Assembly (NCBI GenBank): GCA_947624785.1
Contig: CANQLV010000015.1
Span: 1 to 64,000, forward strand
Origin: Akkermansia muciniphila
Lineage (GTDB): Bacteria > Verrucomicrobiota > Verrucomicrobiia > Verrucomicrobiales > Akkermansiaceae
Length of the DNA stretch: 64,000 nucleotides
Reading direction: 5' to 3'
This document shows, piece by piece, positions 9,370 to 17,438 of the stretch (its first letter is position 1; every line of letters begins with the position of its first letter). The notes beneath the pieces are model-generated. The model ran no database searches. It was not told where the DNA came from and saw only the letters and a list, made by a program, of their open reading frames with translations. A program made the translations under genes and the position numbers.

Positions 9370-9684
9370 TTAAAAGCCCATGCCGGGAGGGAGGTCCATG
9401 CCTCCCGTCAGTTTTTTCATTTCCGCCCCCGCGGTTTCCTTGCCCTTGGCTATGGCGGCATTGATGGTTTGCAGGAGCAGGTCCTGGAGGAATTCTGAAT
9501 CGGACGGGTCGAGGATGGAAGGATCAATCACCAGCTCCGTGAGGTTTCCGTCACAGGTGGCGGTGACTTTCAGCTTGCCGCCCGCGCCTTCCGTGGTAAC
9601 GGTCTGGGAGGCCAGCTTTTCCTGGGCGGCGGCAAGTCCGGCCTGCATTTGCTGGACCTGCTTCATCATTTTCATCATGTTCAT
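9370..9684 (-). CDS. ybaB: YbaB/EbfC family nucleoid-associated protein
   Basis: Small DNA-binding protein (104 aa) that forms a tweezer-like dimer. It shows the family layout: an N-terminal helix rich in Met, Lys and Gln (MNMMKMMKQVQQMQAGL), a central beta sheet around KLKVTATCDGNLTELVIDPSIL, and a C-terminal helix with INAAIAKGKETAGAEMKKLTGG. ATG 9684 gives the usual start; the frame is open upstream but those residues overlap dnaX and are not family-like. Its position directly downstream of dnaX is conserved in many bacteria (dnaX-ybaB), which supports both calls. recR, often the next gene, is not here. Confidence 0.9.
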   Translation of the reverse strand: MNMMKMMKQVQQMQAGLAAAQEKLASQTVTTEGAGGKLKVTATCDGNLTELVIDPSILDPSDSEFLQDLLLQTINAAIAKGKETAGAEMKKLTGGMDLPPGMGF

Positions 9685-9718
9685 GGCTGTCGTATTTGGA
9701 AGTATGGGTTGATGTTGT

Positions 9719-11929
9719 TTATTGGGAAATGATGCGGGCGCGGAAGATCTCCATGGCGGCGTCAATCAGGGGGTCCGTATAGTAGGAATTATCTTCATTT
9801 TCCTCCCTGGCGGGTTCCTGAACGGCTGCGGCGGGTTTTTCCCGCGGCGTCTGGGGTTTGGGAGCAGGTGCGGAAGCCGCCGGGGGAGGCGCCGGCAGCG
9901 GGGCCAGTTCTTCCTGAACCGGCTCCGGCACGGAGGAATCCTGGCGGATGGAAATGGTGACGGGGACTCCGCCGCGTTGGGAAAGGTCCGCTTCCAGGGC
10001 CGCCCGCAGGGGGCCGGATCCGAGGCTGTCCATTCCCTGATGGTCGGAGGGATGGAAGGAGATGGCGACGAATGCGCCGTCATGGCCGGAAAAAACGCTG
10101 TTGGCCAGAAAGTCCGCCTGGAGGGGGAAGTTGGCGGCGGCACGTTCCAGCGCCGCTTTCCAGTCCTCCTCCGTGATGGTTCTTCCGGATTGCGGGGCAA
10201 GGGCTTCCGGTTCCTCTTTTACCATGGGAGCAGGGGTGCGGGAAGGAGCGCTTGCCGTGTCGAACAGGTTGTCAAAGAAGCTGCTGGTGCGCCTTTCCGG
10301 CGGGAGGTTTTCCTCAGGGTCCATGAACGTGGGTTCCGGAGAATCCGGAGGAGCCACCGGGGCATCGGAGATGGCGGAAGAAGGACGTTGAGGTTCTTCC
10401 GGGGTGTCGGAAATGGACTCCGGCCGCGGTTCGGGTGCGGAACAGGAAGGCTCTTCCTGCGGAATGGCGGGGGAGGGGACTTTTGCAGCGGTTGCGGGAG
10501 GTTCCGGTTCCGGCGCGGGAGCAGTGGGCTGTGGCTCTGGTTCTTCTGCGGGAGCCGGGGCTGGTTGCGCACTGGCAGATCCGCTCGCCTGTACCGCGGG
10601 AGCCGGGAATGGTTTGCCAGGGGAAAAGTCCGGAACCGGGTCCATCAGGTGTTCCTCCGGAGCGGGCTCCGGATTTTCCGCAGGAACGGGCGGCTGGGCG
10701 TTTGCCGGAGGCTCCGGCGCAGGGGCCGGGGCGGCAGGTGCGGGTATGCCCTGTTCCTGGCGCGGAGCGGGAGAGAAGGACGGGACGGAGGTTGCCAGAG
10801 GCGCGCCTTCCAGCGCCATGATAATATCGCTGATGCTGGCTTCCGCCAGAGCGTGAACGGCCTTGATCAGGCCCATTTCCAGATGCAGCCTTTTGTTGGT
10901 GGACCAGCGCATCTTGTCTTCCGTTTCCGCCAGCACTTCCACCAGGCGCAGGATTTTGTCCGTCTGGGTGCGTTTGACGAGTTCGGAAAGTTCCTCCTTG
11001 GAGGATTCCGGCAGGGAATCGAAGCTGGCTTCCGGGTCTACTTTGGAGACCAGGATTTCACGTACGGCGGAGATGATTTCAGAGAGGAACTGACCCATGT
11101 CTCTTCCTGCTTCCGCCTGTTCATGCAGGAGGTGTAGGAGGGAGGGGAGCTCCTTGTTCAGAATCAGCGCCAGCGCATGGGCTACGGTTTCCCGGGACGT
11201 GATGCCGAAGATGTGGAGAACCTGCTGTTCTTCAATGTGGTCTCCGCAGAAGGAAACAAGCTGGTCCAGCATGGACTGCGCGTCCCGCATGCCTCCGTCC
11301 GCCACCTTGGCAACGGCAAAGGCCGCTTCCCGGCTCAGGCTCACTCCTTCCGCAGAGGCGATGTGAAGCAGGTGTTCCGCAATGATTTCAGAGGGAATGG
11401 GGCGCAGGTCGAAGCGCTGGCAGCGCGACAGGATGGTCGGCAGAATCTTGTGGGGTTCCGTGGTCGCAAAAATGAATTTGACGTGGGGGGGCGGTTCCTC
11501 CAGCGTTTTCAGCAGGGCATTGAAGGACTCCTTGGTGAGCATGTGCACTTCATCTATATAGACGATGCGGAAGTTGCCCCTGCTGGGAGCGAAGCGCACG
11601 TTGTCCCTCAGATCCCGGATGTGGTCGATGCCGCGGTTGGATGCGCCGTCTATTTCCAGGACGTCCAGGCTGCGTCCTTCCGCGATTTCCTCGCAGATGT
11701 CTTCATGCGGGTCAAAGTCCACGCTGGGGCCGCCGCTGCAATTCAGGGCTTTTGCAAAAATTCTGGCGGTAGATGTTTTTCCCGTTCCGCGGGGGCCTAC
11801 AAAAAGGTAGGCATGGGCGAGGCGGTTGTGCTCAATGGCGTTTTTCAACGTCTGGACGACATGATCCTGTCCAAGGACGTCATCGAATGTCAGAGGACGG
11901 TATTTTCTGGCAAAGACCTGGTAACTCAC
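9719..11929 (-). CDS. dnaX: DNA polymerase III subunits gamma/tau
   Basis: Clamp-loader ATPase of the replisome. The 736-aa protein has an AAA+ module with Walker A GPRGTGKTS (45-53), Walker B IVYIDEVHM (122-130) and the SRC sensor motif. A Pro/Ala/Glu-rich disordered linker follows (about 385-570), then a tau-like C-terminal domain. Only two of the four zinc-ligand cysteines (C64 and C79) are present; the middle pair is replaced by a DFDPHED stretch. No A-rich slippery site for a programmed frameshift was noticed. The gene reads away from the coiled-coil gene at 12077; ybaB follows 34 nt downstream. Confidence 0.95.
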   Translation of the reverse strand: MSYQVFARKYRPLTFDDVLGQDHVVQTLKNAIEHNRLAHAYLFVGPRGTGKTSTARIFAKALNCSGGPSVDFDPHEDICEEIAEGRSLDVLEIDGASNRGIDHIRDLRDNVRFAPSRGNFRIVYIDEVHMLTKESFNALLKTLEEPPPHVKFIFATTEPHKILPTILSRCQRFDLRPIPSEIIAEHLLHIASAEGVSLSREAAFAVAKVADGGMRDAQSMLDQLVSFCGDHIEEQQVLHIFGITSRETVAHALALILNKELPSLLHLLHEQAEAGRDMGQFLSEIISAVREILVSKVDPEASFDSLPESSKEELSELVKRTQTDKILRLVEVLAETEDKMRWSTNKRLHLEMGLIKAVHALAEASISDIIMALEGAPLATSVPSFSPAPRQEQGIPAPAAPAPAPEPPANAQPPVPAENPEPAPEEHLMDPVPDFSPGKPFPAPAVQASGSASAQPAPAPAEEPEPQPTAPAPEPEPPATAAKVPSPAIPQEEPSCSAPEPRPESISDTPEEPQRPSSAISDAPVAPPDSPEPTFMDPEENLPPERRTSSFFDNLFDTASAPSRTPAPMVKEEPEALAPQSGRTITEEDWKAALERAAANFPLQADFLANSVFSGHDGAFVAISFHPSDHQGMDSLGSGPLRAALEADLSQRGGVPVTISIRQDSSVPEPVQEELAPLPAPPPAASAPAPKPQTPREKPAAAVQEPAREENEDNSYYTDPLIDAAMEIFRARIISQ

Positions 11930-11995
11930 GGTTCAGAAAGACTAGAAGATGAGTCCGTGTTTGAAAAGAAAATAGAGCGTAATTGTTTTAAAATG

Positions 11996-12022
11996 TTGAT
12001 AAGAGAACTCTTGTGGTATCCT
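11996..12022 (+). promoter_or_regulatory. Possible promoter for the coiled-coil gene pair
   Basis: TTGATA (11996-12001) and an extended -10 element TGG-TATCCT (12017-12022) are separated by a short 15-nt spacer in the dnaX/coiled-coil divergent gap. Confidence 0.32.
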
Positions 12023-12076
12023 GCTACGGAGCTTCCCTGAAAAAAATATCAAGAAAACAGTGAGGATGACATTTTG

Positions 12077-12925
12077 ATGTTGAAATCTGAAAATGTTCAT
12101 GCCAATCTCACAAAAGTAACAGGAACCTTCTCATCTCTATTATTTCCTATGTGGGTCAAAGTATCAATAGCAGCCTTGGTCATTGCTCTTCTCGGCGGAG
12201 CCATGTATTATCTTGATAACGAGGAAGCTCTAACCAAGGAGCGTAAGGAATGCGTCTCCCGTTATAAGAACCTGAACGGTCTTCGCGGTGAGTTTACGGA
12301 AGAAAAGACAAAATATGTCGACTTCCTGGTGAAGAATGAGGCTTTGACGAACGATATCAACGCCCTGACCAAGCAGAAGGACGAGCTGGAAGCCAAGAAC
12401 CAGGAGCTGGCCGCCGCCAATGAGGCCAAGAAGACGGACCTCCAGGCGCAGCAAACCGCCCTGGCGGAACTTCAGTCCAAGAGCAAGGATATGGAAAGTA
12501 TCCAGGCCATTGCGGACAAAATCAAGGGACTGGAAGAAGAATCCAAGCAGCTGGAAGTAGTCAAGCAGGCGGAGCAGGGCAAGCATGACGCCATCGTTGC
12601 GGAAACGGAACAGCTTGTCGTGAACAATGCGGCCCTTCGCCAGCTCAAGGCGGACCAGGATGCGCACCTTTCCCCGCCCAATCTGAAAACGCGGGTTTCC
12701 CAGGTGATTAATGATTTCAATGTAGTTGTGATTGACGGCGGCGCTGCCGACCTGGGCGTAGTGCCCGGCTCCAAGCTGGCCGTGATGAGGGACGGCAACA
12801 AGATTGCCGAGCTTGACGTGAACGCCGTTGAATCCCGTGTTTCCACGGCTACCATTCTCCCCAGTACGGTAACCGCCGGCGAACGTGTTGAAGCCGGAGA
12901 CGTCGTTGTATCCGTTCGTCCCTAG
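12077..12925 (+). CDS. Membrane-anchored coiled-coil protein of unknown function (paralogue 1)
   Basis: 282 aa. A cytoplasmic N-terminus of about 25 residues precedes one transmembrane helix (about 28-46). A long Lys/Glu/Gln/Ala coiled coil (about 60-195) follows, then a compact C-terminal beta domain (about 210-282) with VVVIDGGAADLGVVPGSKLAVMRDG and a final GDVVVSVRP. ATG 12077 is preferred over the overlapping TTG at 12074; a GAGG lies about 11 nt upstream. The next gene has the same plan and a clearly related C-terminal domain, so the two are probably a tandem duplication acting together in the periplasm. The C-terminal fold looks like the small barrel found at the ends of some envelope proteins. 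Family not recognised. Confidence 0.72.
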   Translation: MLKSENVHANLTKVTGTFSSLLFPMWVKVSIAALVIALLGGAMYYLDNEEALTKERKECVSRYKNLNGLRGEFTEEKTKYVDFLVKNEALTNDINALTKQKDELEAKNQELAAANEAKKTDLQAQQTALAELQSKSKDMESIQAIADKIKGLEEESKQLEVVKQAEQGKHDAIVAETEQLVVNNAALRQLKADQDAHLSPPNLKTRVSQVINDFNVVVIDGGAADLGVVPGSKLAVMRDGNKIAELDVNAVESRVSTATILPSTVTAGERVEAGDVVVSVRP

Positions 12926-12972
12926 TCCTTTCCCGGTTCAATACACACCATACACTCTCACATACATACACA

Positions 12973-13788
12973 ATGAAAACTGTCTTAGTAGTTTTATTGA
13001 TTCTTGCAGCAGGTGCGGGCGCCTGGTTCTCCGGTCTCAGCGGCATCTTCGGCGTCAACGGCCAGTATCAGGACTTCAAGGAAATGATCACCTACCGCAA
13101 GGTTCTGGACAAGGAAATCCGGAATTGGACGGGATTGCGCAATGACATGATCAAGAACCGCGGGTTGGCCGCGGAAGAAAACCTCAGCCTGACCTCCAAC
13201 AAGGCTTCCGTGACCCAGCAGCGCGATGAGCAGCTCTCCAAGGAAACGGAACTGAAGGAAGAGGAAGTGCAGTTGAATGCGGACCTGTCCAAGATCAACA
13301 AGCAGATGGATGAACTGAAGGCCAAACTGAACGACTTCGGCGTTTCCAGCGTGCAGGAAATCCAGGCCAAGATGGAATCCATGGAAGCCTCCAACAAGAA
13401 GCTTCAGGAAGACATTGACCAGATCAAGAGCGCTACGGAAGTGGCAGCCAAGAAGCGTGCGGAACAGGCTACCGAGCTGGCCGGACGCCAGAAGGAACAG
13501 GCCGAATACCGCGCCGCCCTCGCCAAGAATGGAGATGAATATCCCGTTCTGTCCGTGGACCCTCAGTGGGGCTTTGTGGTGATTGGCGCCGGGCAGGGCA
13601 GCAACATTGATCCGAATACGGTTCTGCTCGTTACCCGTGACGGCCGCAGCATCGGCAAACTGAAGGTGACCTCCCTGGAAAAGAATCAGACGGTGGCTGA
13701 CATCGTCAAGGACAGCGTGCCTGCCGGCATGAGCATCCAGCCCGGTGACATGGTGCAGCTTCTGCGCCCGTTGCAGTCCGCCAAATAA
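12973..13788 (+). CDS. Membrane-anchored coiled-coil protein of unknown function (paralogue 2)
   Basis: 271 aa. An N-terminal hydrophobic segment (residues 2-20) acts as signal anchor. A coiled coil (about 60-180) follows, then a C-terminal domain with GFVVIGAGQGSNIDPNTVLLVTRDGRSIGKL and SIQPGDMVQLLRP. That domain aligns in pattern with the end of the preceding gene: a hydrophobic VVI strand, a Gly turn, P/D-pattern, LLV.RDG, a Gly/Ile strand, and a final GD-V pair. It starts 47 nt after paralogue 1 with no terminator between them, so one transcript is likely. A strong terminator follows at 13810. Function unknown. Confidence 0.72.
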   Translation: MKTVLVVLLILAAGAGAWFSGLSGIFGVNGQYQDFKEMITYRKVLDKEIRNWTGLRNDMIKNRGLAAEENLSLTSNKASVTQQRDEQLSKETELKEEEVQLNADLSKINKQMDELKAKLNDFGVSSVQEIQAKMESMEASNKKLQEDIDQIKSATEVAAKKRAEQATELAGRQKEQAEYRAALAKNGDEYPVLSVDPQWGFVVIGAGQGSNIDPNTVLLVTRDGRSIGKLKVTSLEKNQTVADIVKDSVPAGMSIQPGDMVQLLRPLQSAK

Positions 13789-13809
13789 GGTTTCTGCCGC
13801 GCATTTTCC

Positions 13810-13855
13810 TTGAACCCCGCTGTGCCCTCCGGCATAGTGGGGTTCAACTTTTTAA
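13810..13855 (+). terminator. Intrinsic terminator after the coiled-coil pair
   Basis: A 9-bp outer stem (13810-13818 with 13839-13847), extended by an imperfect inner stem, is followed by CTTTTTAAA. Confidence 0.7.
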
Positions 13856-13864
13856 AAGGAAATG

Positions 13865-14068
13865 ATGAAACGATTCACAGCCTCCCTTTTTCTTACGTCT
13901 TTCTCCCTTCTTCTGGTCTCTTCCTGCTCCTGGCTGATGGAGCCGAAGGAACGGGAACGCGTTCCGCAGCCGCCGCCCGGCCCGGAAAAGAGCGCTCTTC
14001 CCCACAACAAGACCCAGAGATTTGAAGCGGAAGCCACGCTGGGACCGCTGGCTTCGCCCAGACGTTAA
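13865..14068 (+). CDS. Small predicted lipoprotein
   Basis: A 67-aa product with a classic lipoprotein signal: MKRF at the N-terminus, a hydrophobic core and the lipobox LVSSC (Cys at residue 21). A short Pro/Glu/Arg-rich mature part follows. An AAGGA lies 4 nt before ATG 13865; a second ATG at 13862 is too close to it. It lies immediately after the terminator of the coiled-coil pair and before a tRNA gene. No family recognised; similar small lipoproteins are common in this group. Confidence 0.55.
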   Translation: MKRFTASLFLTSFSLLLVSSCSWLMEPKERERVPQPPPGPEKSALPHNKTQRFEAEATLGPLASPRR

Positions 14069-14150
14069 AGGCGTTCAAATGATGGTTGGCGGTGATTCTG
14101 TTCTTTACAGCATCCCGCAAACCGGATACAAACGCTTCCGATTTTCAAGC

Positions 14151-14239
14151 GGAGAGATGGCTGAGCTGGTCTAAGGCACTCGACTCGAAATCGAACGTAG
14201 GGCAACCTACCGTGGGTTCGAATCCCACTCTCTCCGCCA
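14151..14239 (+). tRNA. tRNA-Ser (anticodon CGA)
   Basis: A type II tRNA. The 7-bp acceptor stem GGAGAGA pairs with TCTCTCC, followed by a discriminator G and an encoded CCA. The anticodon loop is CTCGAAA (anticodon CGA), there is a long variable arm GTAGG-GCAA-CCTAC, and the T-arm is GTGGG-TTCGAAT-CCCAC. The 27:43 pair appears to be a C-A mismatch. It reads UCG serine codons. Confidence 0.95.
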
Positions 14240-14257
14240 GTTTTTTTCAACAGAAAG

Positions 14258-14284
14258 CCCGTCGCAGGACGGGTTTTTGTTTTT
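14258..14284 (+). terminator. Intrinsic terminator of tRNA-Ser
   Basis: A 6-bp stem CCCGTC/GACGGG (14258-14263 with 14268-14273) is followed by TTTTTGTTTTT. Confidence 0.7.
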
Positions 14285-14325
14285 ATCCGGCGCCGTTCCG
14301 GAAGAAAATCCGCAGGAACGGCTGT

Positions 14326-15066
14326 TTAATGATAGAGGGGGCGCTCCTTGTCGGCTTCCCGGAGCCGGTCTCCGCCGGGGTGGTTGTAGCTGTAATAGTT
14401 TCTGTGAACGGTTTCGGTAGGTTTCCCGATGATCACGTGGTCCAGGAACCGGACGCCCAATAGCTTGGAACATTCCCGCACGCGTTCGGTCAGAAGGTCG
14501 TCCGTGCGGCTGGGGGCAGGGTTCCCGCTGGGGTGGTTGTGCGCCAGCACGAAGCCGTAGGCATTGTGGATGACGGCTGGGCGCAGAATGTCGCGCGGAT
14601 GGGCAATGGATTCGTTCAGGGTGCCGCTGGAAATTTCCACGGGTTTGATGAGGCGGCATTTGGTATCCAGCAGTAGAACGAGTACCGTTTCCTTGTCCTT
14701 CCAGCGCATGGCCGTTGCCAGGTAGTCGTAGACGTCTTCCGGCGTCTGGATGGGCTGCCGGGCCAGCGTTTCCCGGAGAGCCCGCGCTCCCAGTTCAAAG
14801 GCGGCGCTCAGCGTGGCCGCTTTCGCCAGGCCTATCCCCTTGCAGATGTCCGCTATTTCTGCGGCCTCCATGTGCGCCAGGGCGTCCAGAGAGCCTGCCG
14901 ACTGGATCAGGTCCGAGGACATGTCCAGCACGTTTTTTCCCTTAATGCCCATCCGCAGGAAGATGGCGAGCAGTTCCGCATTGCTGAGGCTGTGCCTTCC
15001 CTGGCGGAGCAGCTTTTCCCGCGGCAGGGATTGGAAGGGAAGGTCCTGGAGTTTCCGGTAGGTCAT
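14326..15066 (-). CDS. radC: RadC family JAMM/MPN+ domain protein
   Basis: 246 aa. The N-terminal helical part carries a helix-hairpin-helix-like segment (ICKGIGLAKAATLSAAFELG, about 73-92). The C-terminal JAMM domain has the metal-binding HNHPSGNPAPS with the acidic D four residues on, and LDHVIIG. It was historically called a DNA repair protein, but its true biochemical role is unsettled across the family. The start codon lies one base after the stop of nnr, so it is translationally coupled. It is complete and of normal length (about 225-250 aa). Confidence 0.9.
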   Translation of the reverse strand: MTYRKLQDLPFQSLPREKLLRQGRHSLSNAELLAIFLRMGIKGKNVLDMSSDLIQSAGSLDALAHMEAAEIADICKGIGLAKAATLSAAFELGARALRETLARQPIQTPEDVYDYLATAMRWKDKETVLVLLLDTKCRLIKPVEISSGTLNESIAHPRDILRPAVIHNAYGFVLAHNHPSGNPAPSRTDDLLTERVRECSKLLGVRFLDHVIIGKPTETVHRNYYSYNHPGGDRLREADKERPLYH

Positions 15067-15067
15067 T

Positions 15068-16558
15068 TTAGTAACAGAGGCGTGCGGTGGAGAGAATGGC
15101 GGCAGGCAGATGGCGCAGCGTGTCTCCCGCCGTCAGCGTCTGCTGGGTGGAATCTCCGGCGGAGATGGCTATTTCGGAAGCTCTCCCGCAGAGATAGGTT
15201 CCCAGAACGGCGGAAACCAGCAGGGATTCCCCCTGGGCCATGAAGCCGCCGCAGACGCCTGCCAGCACGTCTCCCTGGCCGGCGGTAGCCATGCCGGGGC
15301 CTCCGGTGATGTTGTAGAAGAGAGGTTTTCCCCGCTGGGTGACGATGGTGCGGGCTCCTTTGTAAATCAGGGCCGCTTCATGCTCCGCCAGAAAGCAGTC
15401 TGCGATGTCCGCCCGGATGGCGCAGTTGTCCGCGTCCGGAAGCAGGCGGCGGATTTCCCCGTGGTGGGGTGTCGCCAGAATATGTTCTCCCAGGGTCCAT
15501 TGCATGGCGGCGGCCAGGTTAAGACCGTCCGCATCCAGGACGGCGGGAGTCCCGGTTTCCAGAATGAGGCGGATGGCTTCCGCGTCTTCCTCCGATACGG
15601 AGCCGATGCCGGGGCCGATGAGAAAGGCGCTGAATGTCCGGATGGAGACGTCCGCATAACTGTCCACGGGTTTGACCATGATTTCCGGCGGCATGGACGG
15701 CGCAATCAGGGGATAGACGTTCCGGTGGACGTGGAGCGTCACCAGTCCGGCTCCGGCCCGGAGCGCGGCTTCACAGCAGAGCCTGGCAGCTCCCAGCATT
15801 CCTTCCGATCCGGCAATGACGCCGATGTGCCCGCGTTTGTTCTTATAGTCCGTATAGGGTCTTGCAGAAAGGAATTTAGTGAGCCGGGAGGAGGTGATGA
15901 GTTCCGTGGCGGGGAGCGCCTGCACATGGAGGCCGGGAAGATCGATGCAGGCCAGGCGTCCCGCATGCAGGGTGGCGTCGTCGTCCAGCAGACCCTGCTT
16001 GACGGCTCCTATGCACATCGTGAAATCCGCTTCTACGGCATTTTCCTGGGGCATCCCCGTATCCGGGTCAACTCCCGTGGGAATATCGATCGCCACCGTG
16101 CGCACGGCTCCGCAGCGGTCCCGCAGGTAGTTCATTTCCGCGCAGAGGGCGGAGATTTCCTTGCGGAGCAAACCTTTTGCTCCAATGCCCAGCAGGCCGT
16201 CCAGAAGAATCATGGGCTTACCCGTACGGGGCAGCGGCGCTTCCTGGTATTCCTGGGGCGGGGGAGATATCTCCGCGAGCTGCCGCACGGGCAGTTCCCC
16301 CCATTCCGCGCGCGGGTAGGCGGCGCGGAGACCTGTTTCCCAGCCATGCTGTTTCAGGATATTGAGGACGGTGAGGGCGTCTCCGCCGTTGTTGCCTTTT
16401 CCCACGTAGGCTATGCATAATCCGGGGACGGGGAAGAACTGCATGACGGCTTCCGCAATGCCGGCGGAAGCCAGTTTCATGAGGGTTCTGGCCGGCGTTC
16501 CGTTGATGATGAGCTCGCGTTCCGCGATCTGCATATTTTCCGTGGAGCAAACTTTCAT
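15068..16558 (-). CDS. nnr: Bifunctional NAD(P)H-hydrate epimerase / ADP-dependent (S)-NAD(P)H-hydrate dehydratase
   Basis: Repairs hydrated NADH and NADPH. The 496-aa length fits the fused enzyme. The YjeF_N epimerase domain (about 1-215) has YVGKGNNGGDAL and the later IPTGVDPDTG motif. The YjeF_C ribokinase-like domain (about 230-490) has GPGIGSVSEEDAE, DADGLNL, TPHHGE and the catalytic GQGDVLAG. It starts at ATG 16558 and radC follows with a 1-nt gap. The infA terminator lies just upstream, so this pair has its own promoter in the 16560-16590 area or is read through. Confidence 0.93.
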   Translation of the reverse strand: MKVCSTENMQIAERELIINGTPARTLMKLASAGIAEAVMQFFPVPGLCIAYVGKGNNGGDALTVLNILKQHGWETGLRAAYPRAEWGELPVRQLAEISPPPQEYQEAPLPRTGKPMILLDGLLGIGAKGLLRKEISALCAEMNYLRDRCGAVRTVAIDIPTGVDPDTGMPQENAVEADFTMCIGAVKQGLLDDDATLHAGRLACIDLPGLHVQALPATELITSSRLTKFLSARPYTDYKNKRGHIGVIAGSEGMLGAARLCCEAALRAGAGLVTLHVHRNVYPLIAPSMPPEIMVKPVDSYADVSIRTFSAFLIGPGIGSVSEEDAEAIRLILETGTPAVLDADGLNLAAAMQWTLGEHILATPHHGEIRRLLPDADNCAIRADIADCFLAEHEAALIYKGARTIVTQRGKPLFYNITGGPGMATAGQGDVLAGVCGGFMAQGESLLVSAVLGTYLCGRASEIAISAGDSTQQTLTAGDTLRHLPAAILSTARLCY

Positions 16559-16592
16559 GGCGCGCTGATGAGGTCAGTATGCACTGTACGTT

Positions 16593-16627
16593 AAAAAACC
16601 TTCTCCTGCAAGCCGGAGAAGGTTTTT
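16593..16627 (-). terminator. Intrinsic terminator of infA
   Basis: A 13-bp perfect stem (AAAAACCTTCTCC with GGAGAAGGTTTTT, loop of about 8 nt) has a U-rich end on both strands. On the minus strand it lies 27 nt after the infA stop. Confidence 0.75.
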
Positions 16628-16653
16628 CGCAAAAGGAGTGAATCCGGGGGCGG

Positions 16654-17172
16654 TTAACCGATGCGGAATGTGATGCGCGCCTTGGTCATGTCATAGGGAG
16701 ACATTTCCATGCGCACCTTGTCGCCCACCACGATTTTGATGAAGCGCTTGCGCATCTTGCCGGAAATGTGGGCCAGCACTTCGTGTCCGTTGGGCAGGCG
16801 CACCTTGAACATGGTGCCCGCCAGCACGGCACAGATGGTGCCTTCCACTTCAATTTCGCTTTCGGAGTTTTCTTCCTTGGGGGCCGATTTGCTGAAATGC
16901 CTCCTGCCCTTGGTATGGCGTCCTCCGCCTCCCTGCGGGCGCGGCCGGTTGGGTCCGCCTCCGGGACGTGGTCCTCCGCCTGTTCTGGCGCCTCCCGGGC
17001 CAGCGGATTGTCCGGACGGGCGTGCCGGGCCGGTGCCACTCCCGGCAGGCCGGGGCTGTCCGGGACGGCTGGCGTTGCCGGACGGTCTGGTGCTGCTGCC
17101 TGCCGGCCTGGGGCCGGGGCGGGAATTCTGACCGCCGCTGGGGCGGTTGCTGGGTCTTGGATTCGGGCTGAT
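16654..17172 (-). CDS. infA: Translation initiation factor IF-1 with long Gly/Pro/Arg-rich N-terminal extension and probable non-AUG (ATC) start
   Basis: The last 68 or so residues are IF-1 (S1/OB fold): [35 protein letters not shown] and the C-terminal [13 protein letters not shown]. The nearest standard start, GTG 16848, would cut off the first beta strand, because IF-1 proteins already align at the preceding SEIE residues. Upstream the frame is open to a TAA at 17191-17193 and contains no ATG, GTG or TTG. The only AUN codon with a ribosome-binding site is ATC at 17170-17172, preceded by AAGGAG (17179-17184) with a 6-nt spacer. From there the product is 172 aa, and residues 2-85 use only S, P, N, R, G, Q, A and T. 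The IF-1 identity is certain; the start and extension are inferred. Confidence 0.75.
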   Translation of the reverse strand: MSPNPRPSNRPSGGQNSRPGPRPAGSSTRPSGNASRPGQPRPAGSGTGPARPSGQSAGPGGARTGGGPRPGGGPNRPRPQGGGGRHTKGRRHFSKSAPKEENSESEIEVEGTICAVLAGTMFKVRLPNGHEVLAHISGKMRKRFIKIVVGDKVRMEMSPYDMTKARITFRIG

Positions 17173-17229
17173 AGGATTCTCCTTGTAAGGTTAAAATGAA
17201 CGCGCGTGTACGAATTTTCGCGCAGGCGA

Positions 17230-17257
17230 ATAATAGGCCATATTTCCGCGAGGGCAA
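17230..17257 (-). promoter_or_regulatory. Candidate promoter of infA
   Basis: On the minus strand, TTGCCC (17257-17252), a 16-nt spacer and TATTAT (17235-17230). The predicted start is about 50 nt before the ATC codon and its AAGGAG. Confidence 0.5.
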
Positions 17258-17348
17258 GTCCTGAATGTGGAAACGCCGCAATTAAGCCGCGATTCTGCGG
17301 AAGGGATGGGAAAAAGGCCGCAAAAGGATGGCAAGAGAGAAAAAGTAT

Positions 17349-17377
17349 TTGACATTTACGCGAATAATCATTAGGAA
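17349..17377 (+). promoter_or_regulatory. Candidate promoter of rplM-rpsI
   Basis: TTGACA (17349-17354), a 17-nt spacer and TAGGAA (17372-17377) lie about 60 nt before the L13 start. Confidence 0.52.
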
Positions 17378-17438
17378 TGCGCCCCCGAATTGGAAGATTA
17401 CGGCAGGATGCCGAAAAACGAGAACGAAGAATTGAACC

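Noticed and set aside
9719..11929. Programmed frameshift in dnaX to make gamma
   Set aside because: No A-rich slippery heptamer with a downstream stem was noticed.
14086..14463. Plus-strand frame overlapping tRNA-Ser
   Set aside because: It covers the tRNA and its terminator; no protein features.
16686..17039. A 117-codon minus-strand frame starting at ATG 17039, out of frame with infA
   Set aside because: It runs through the IF-1 coding region in another frame and shows only basic low-complexity sequence; the infA frame explains this region better.
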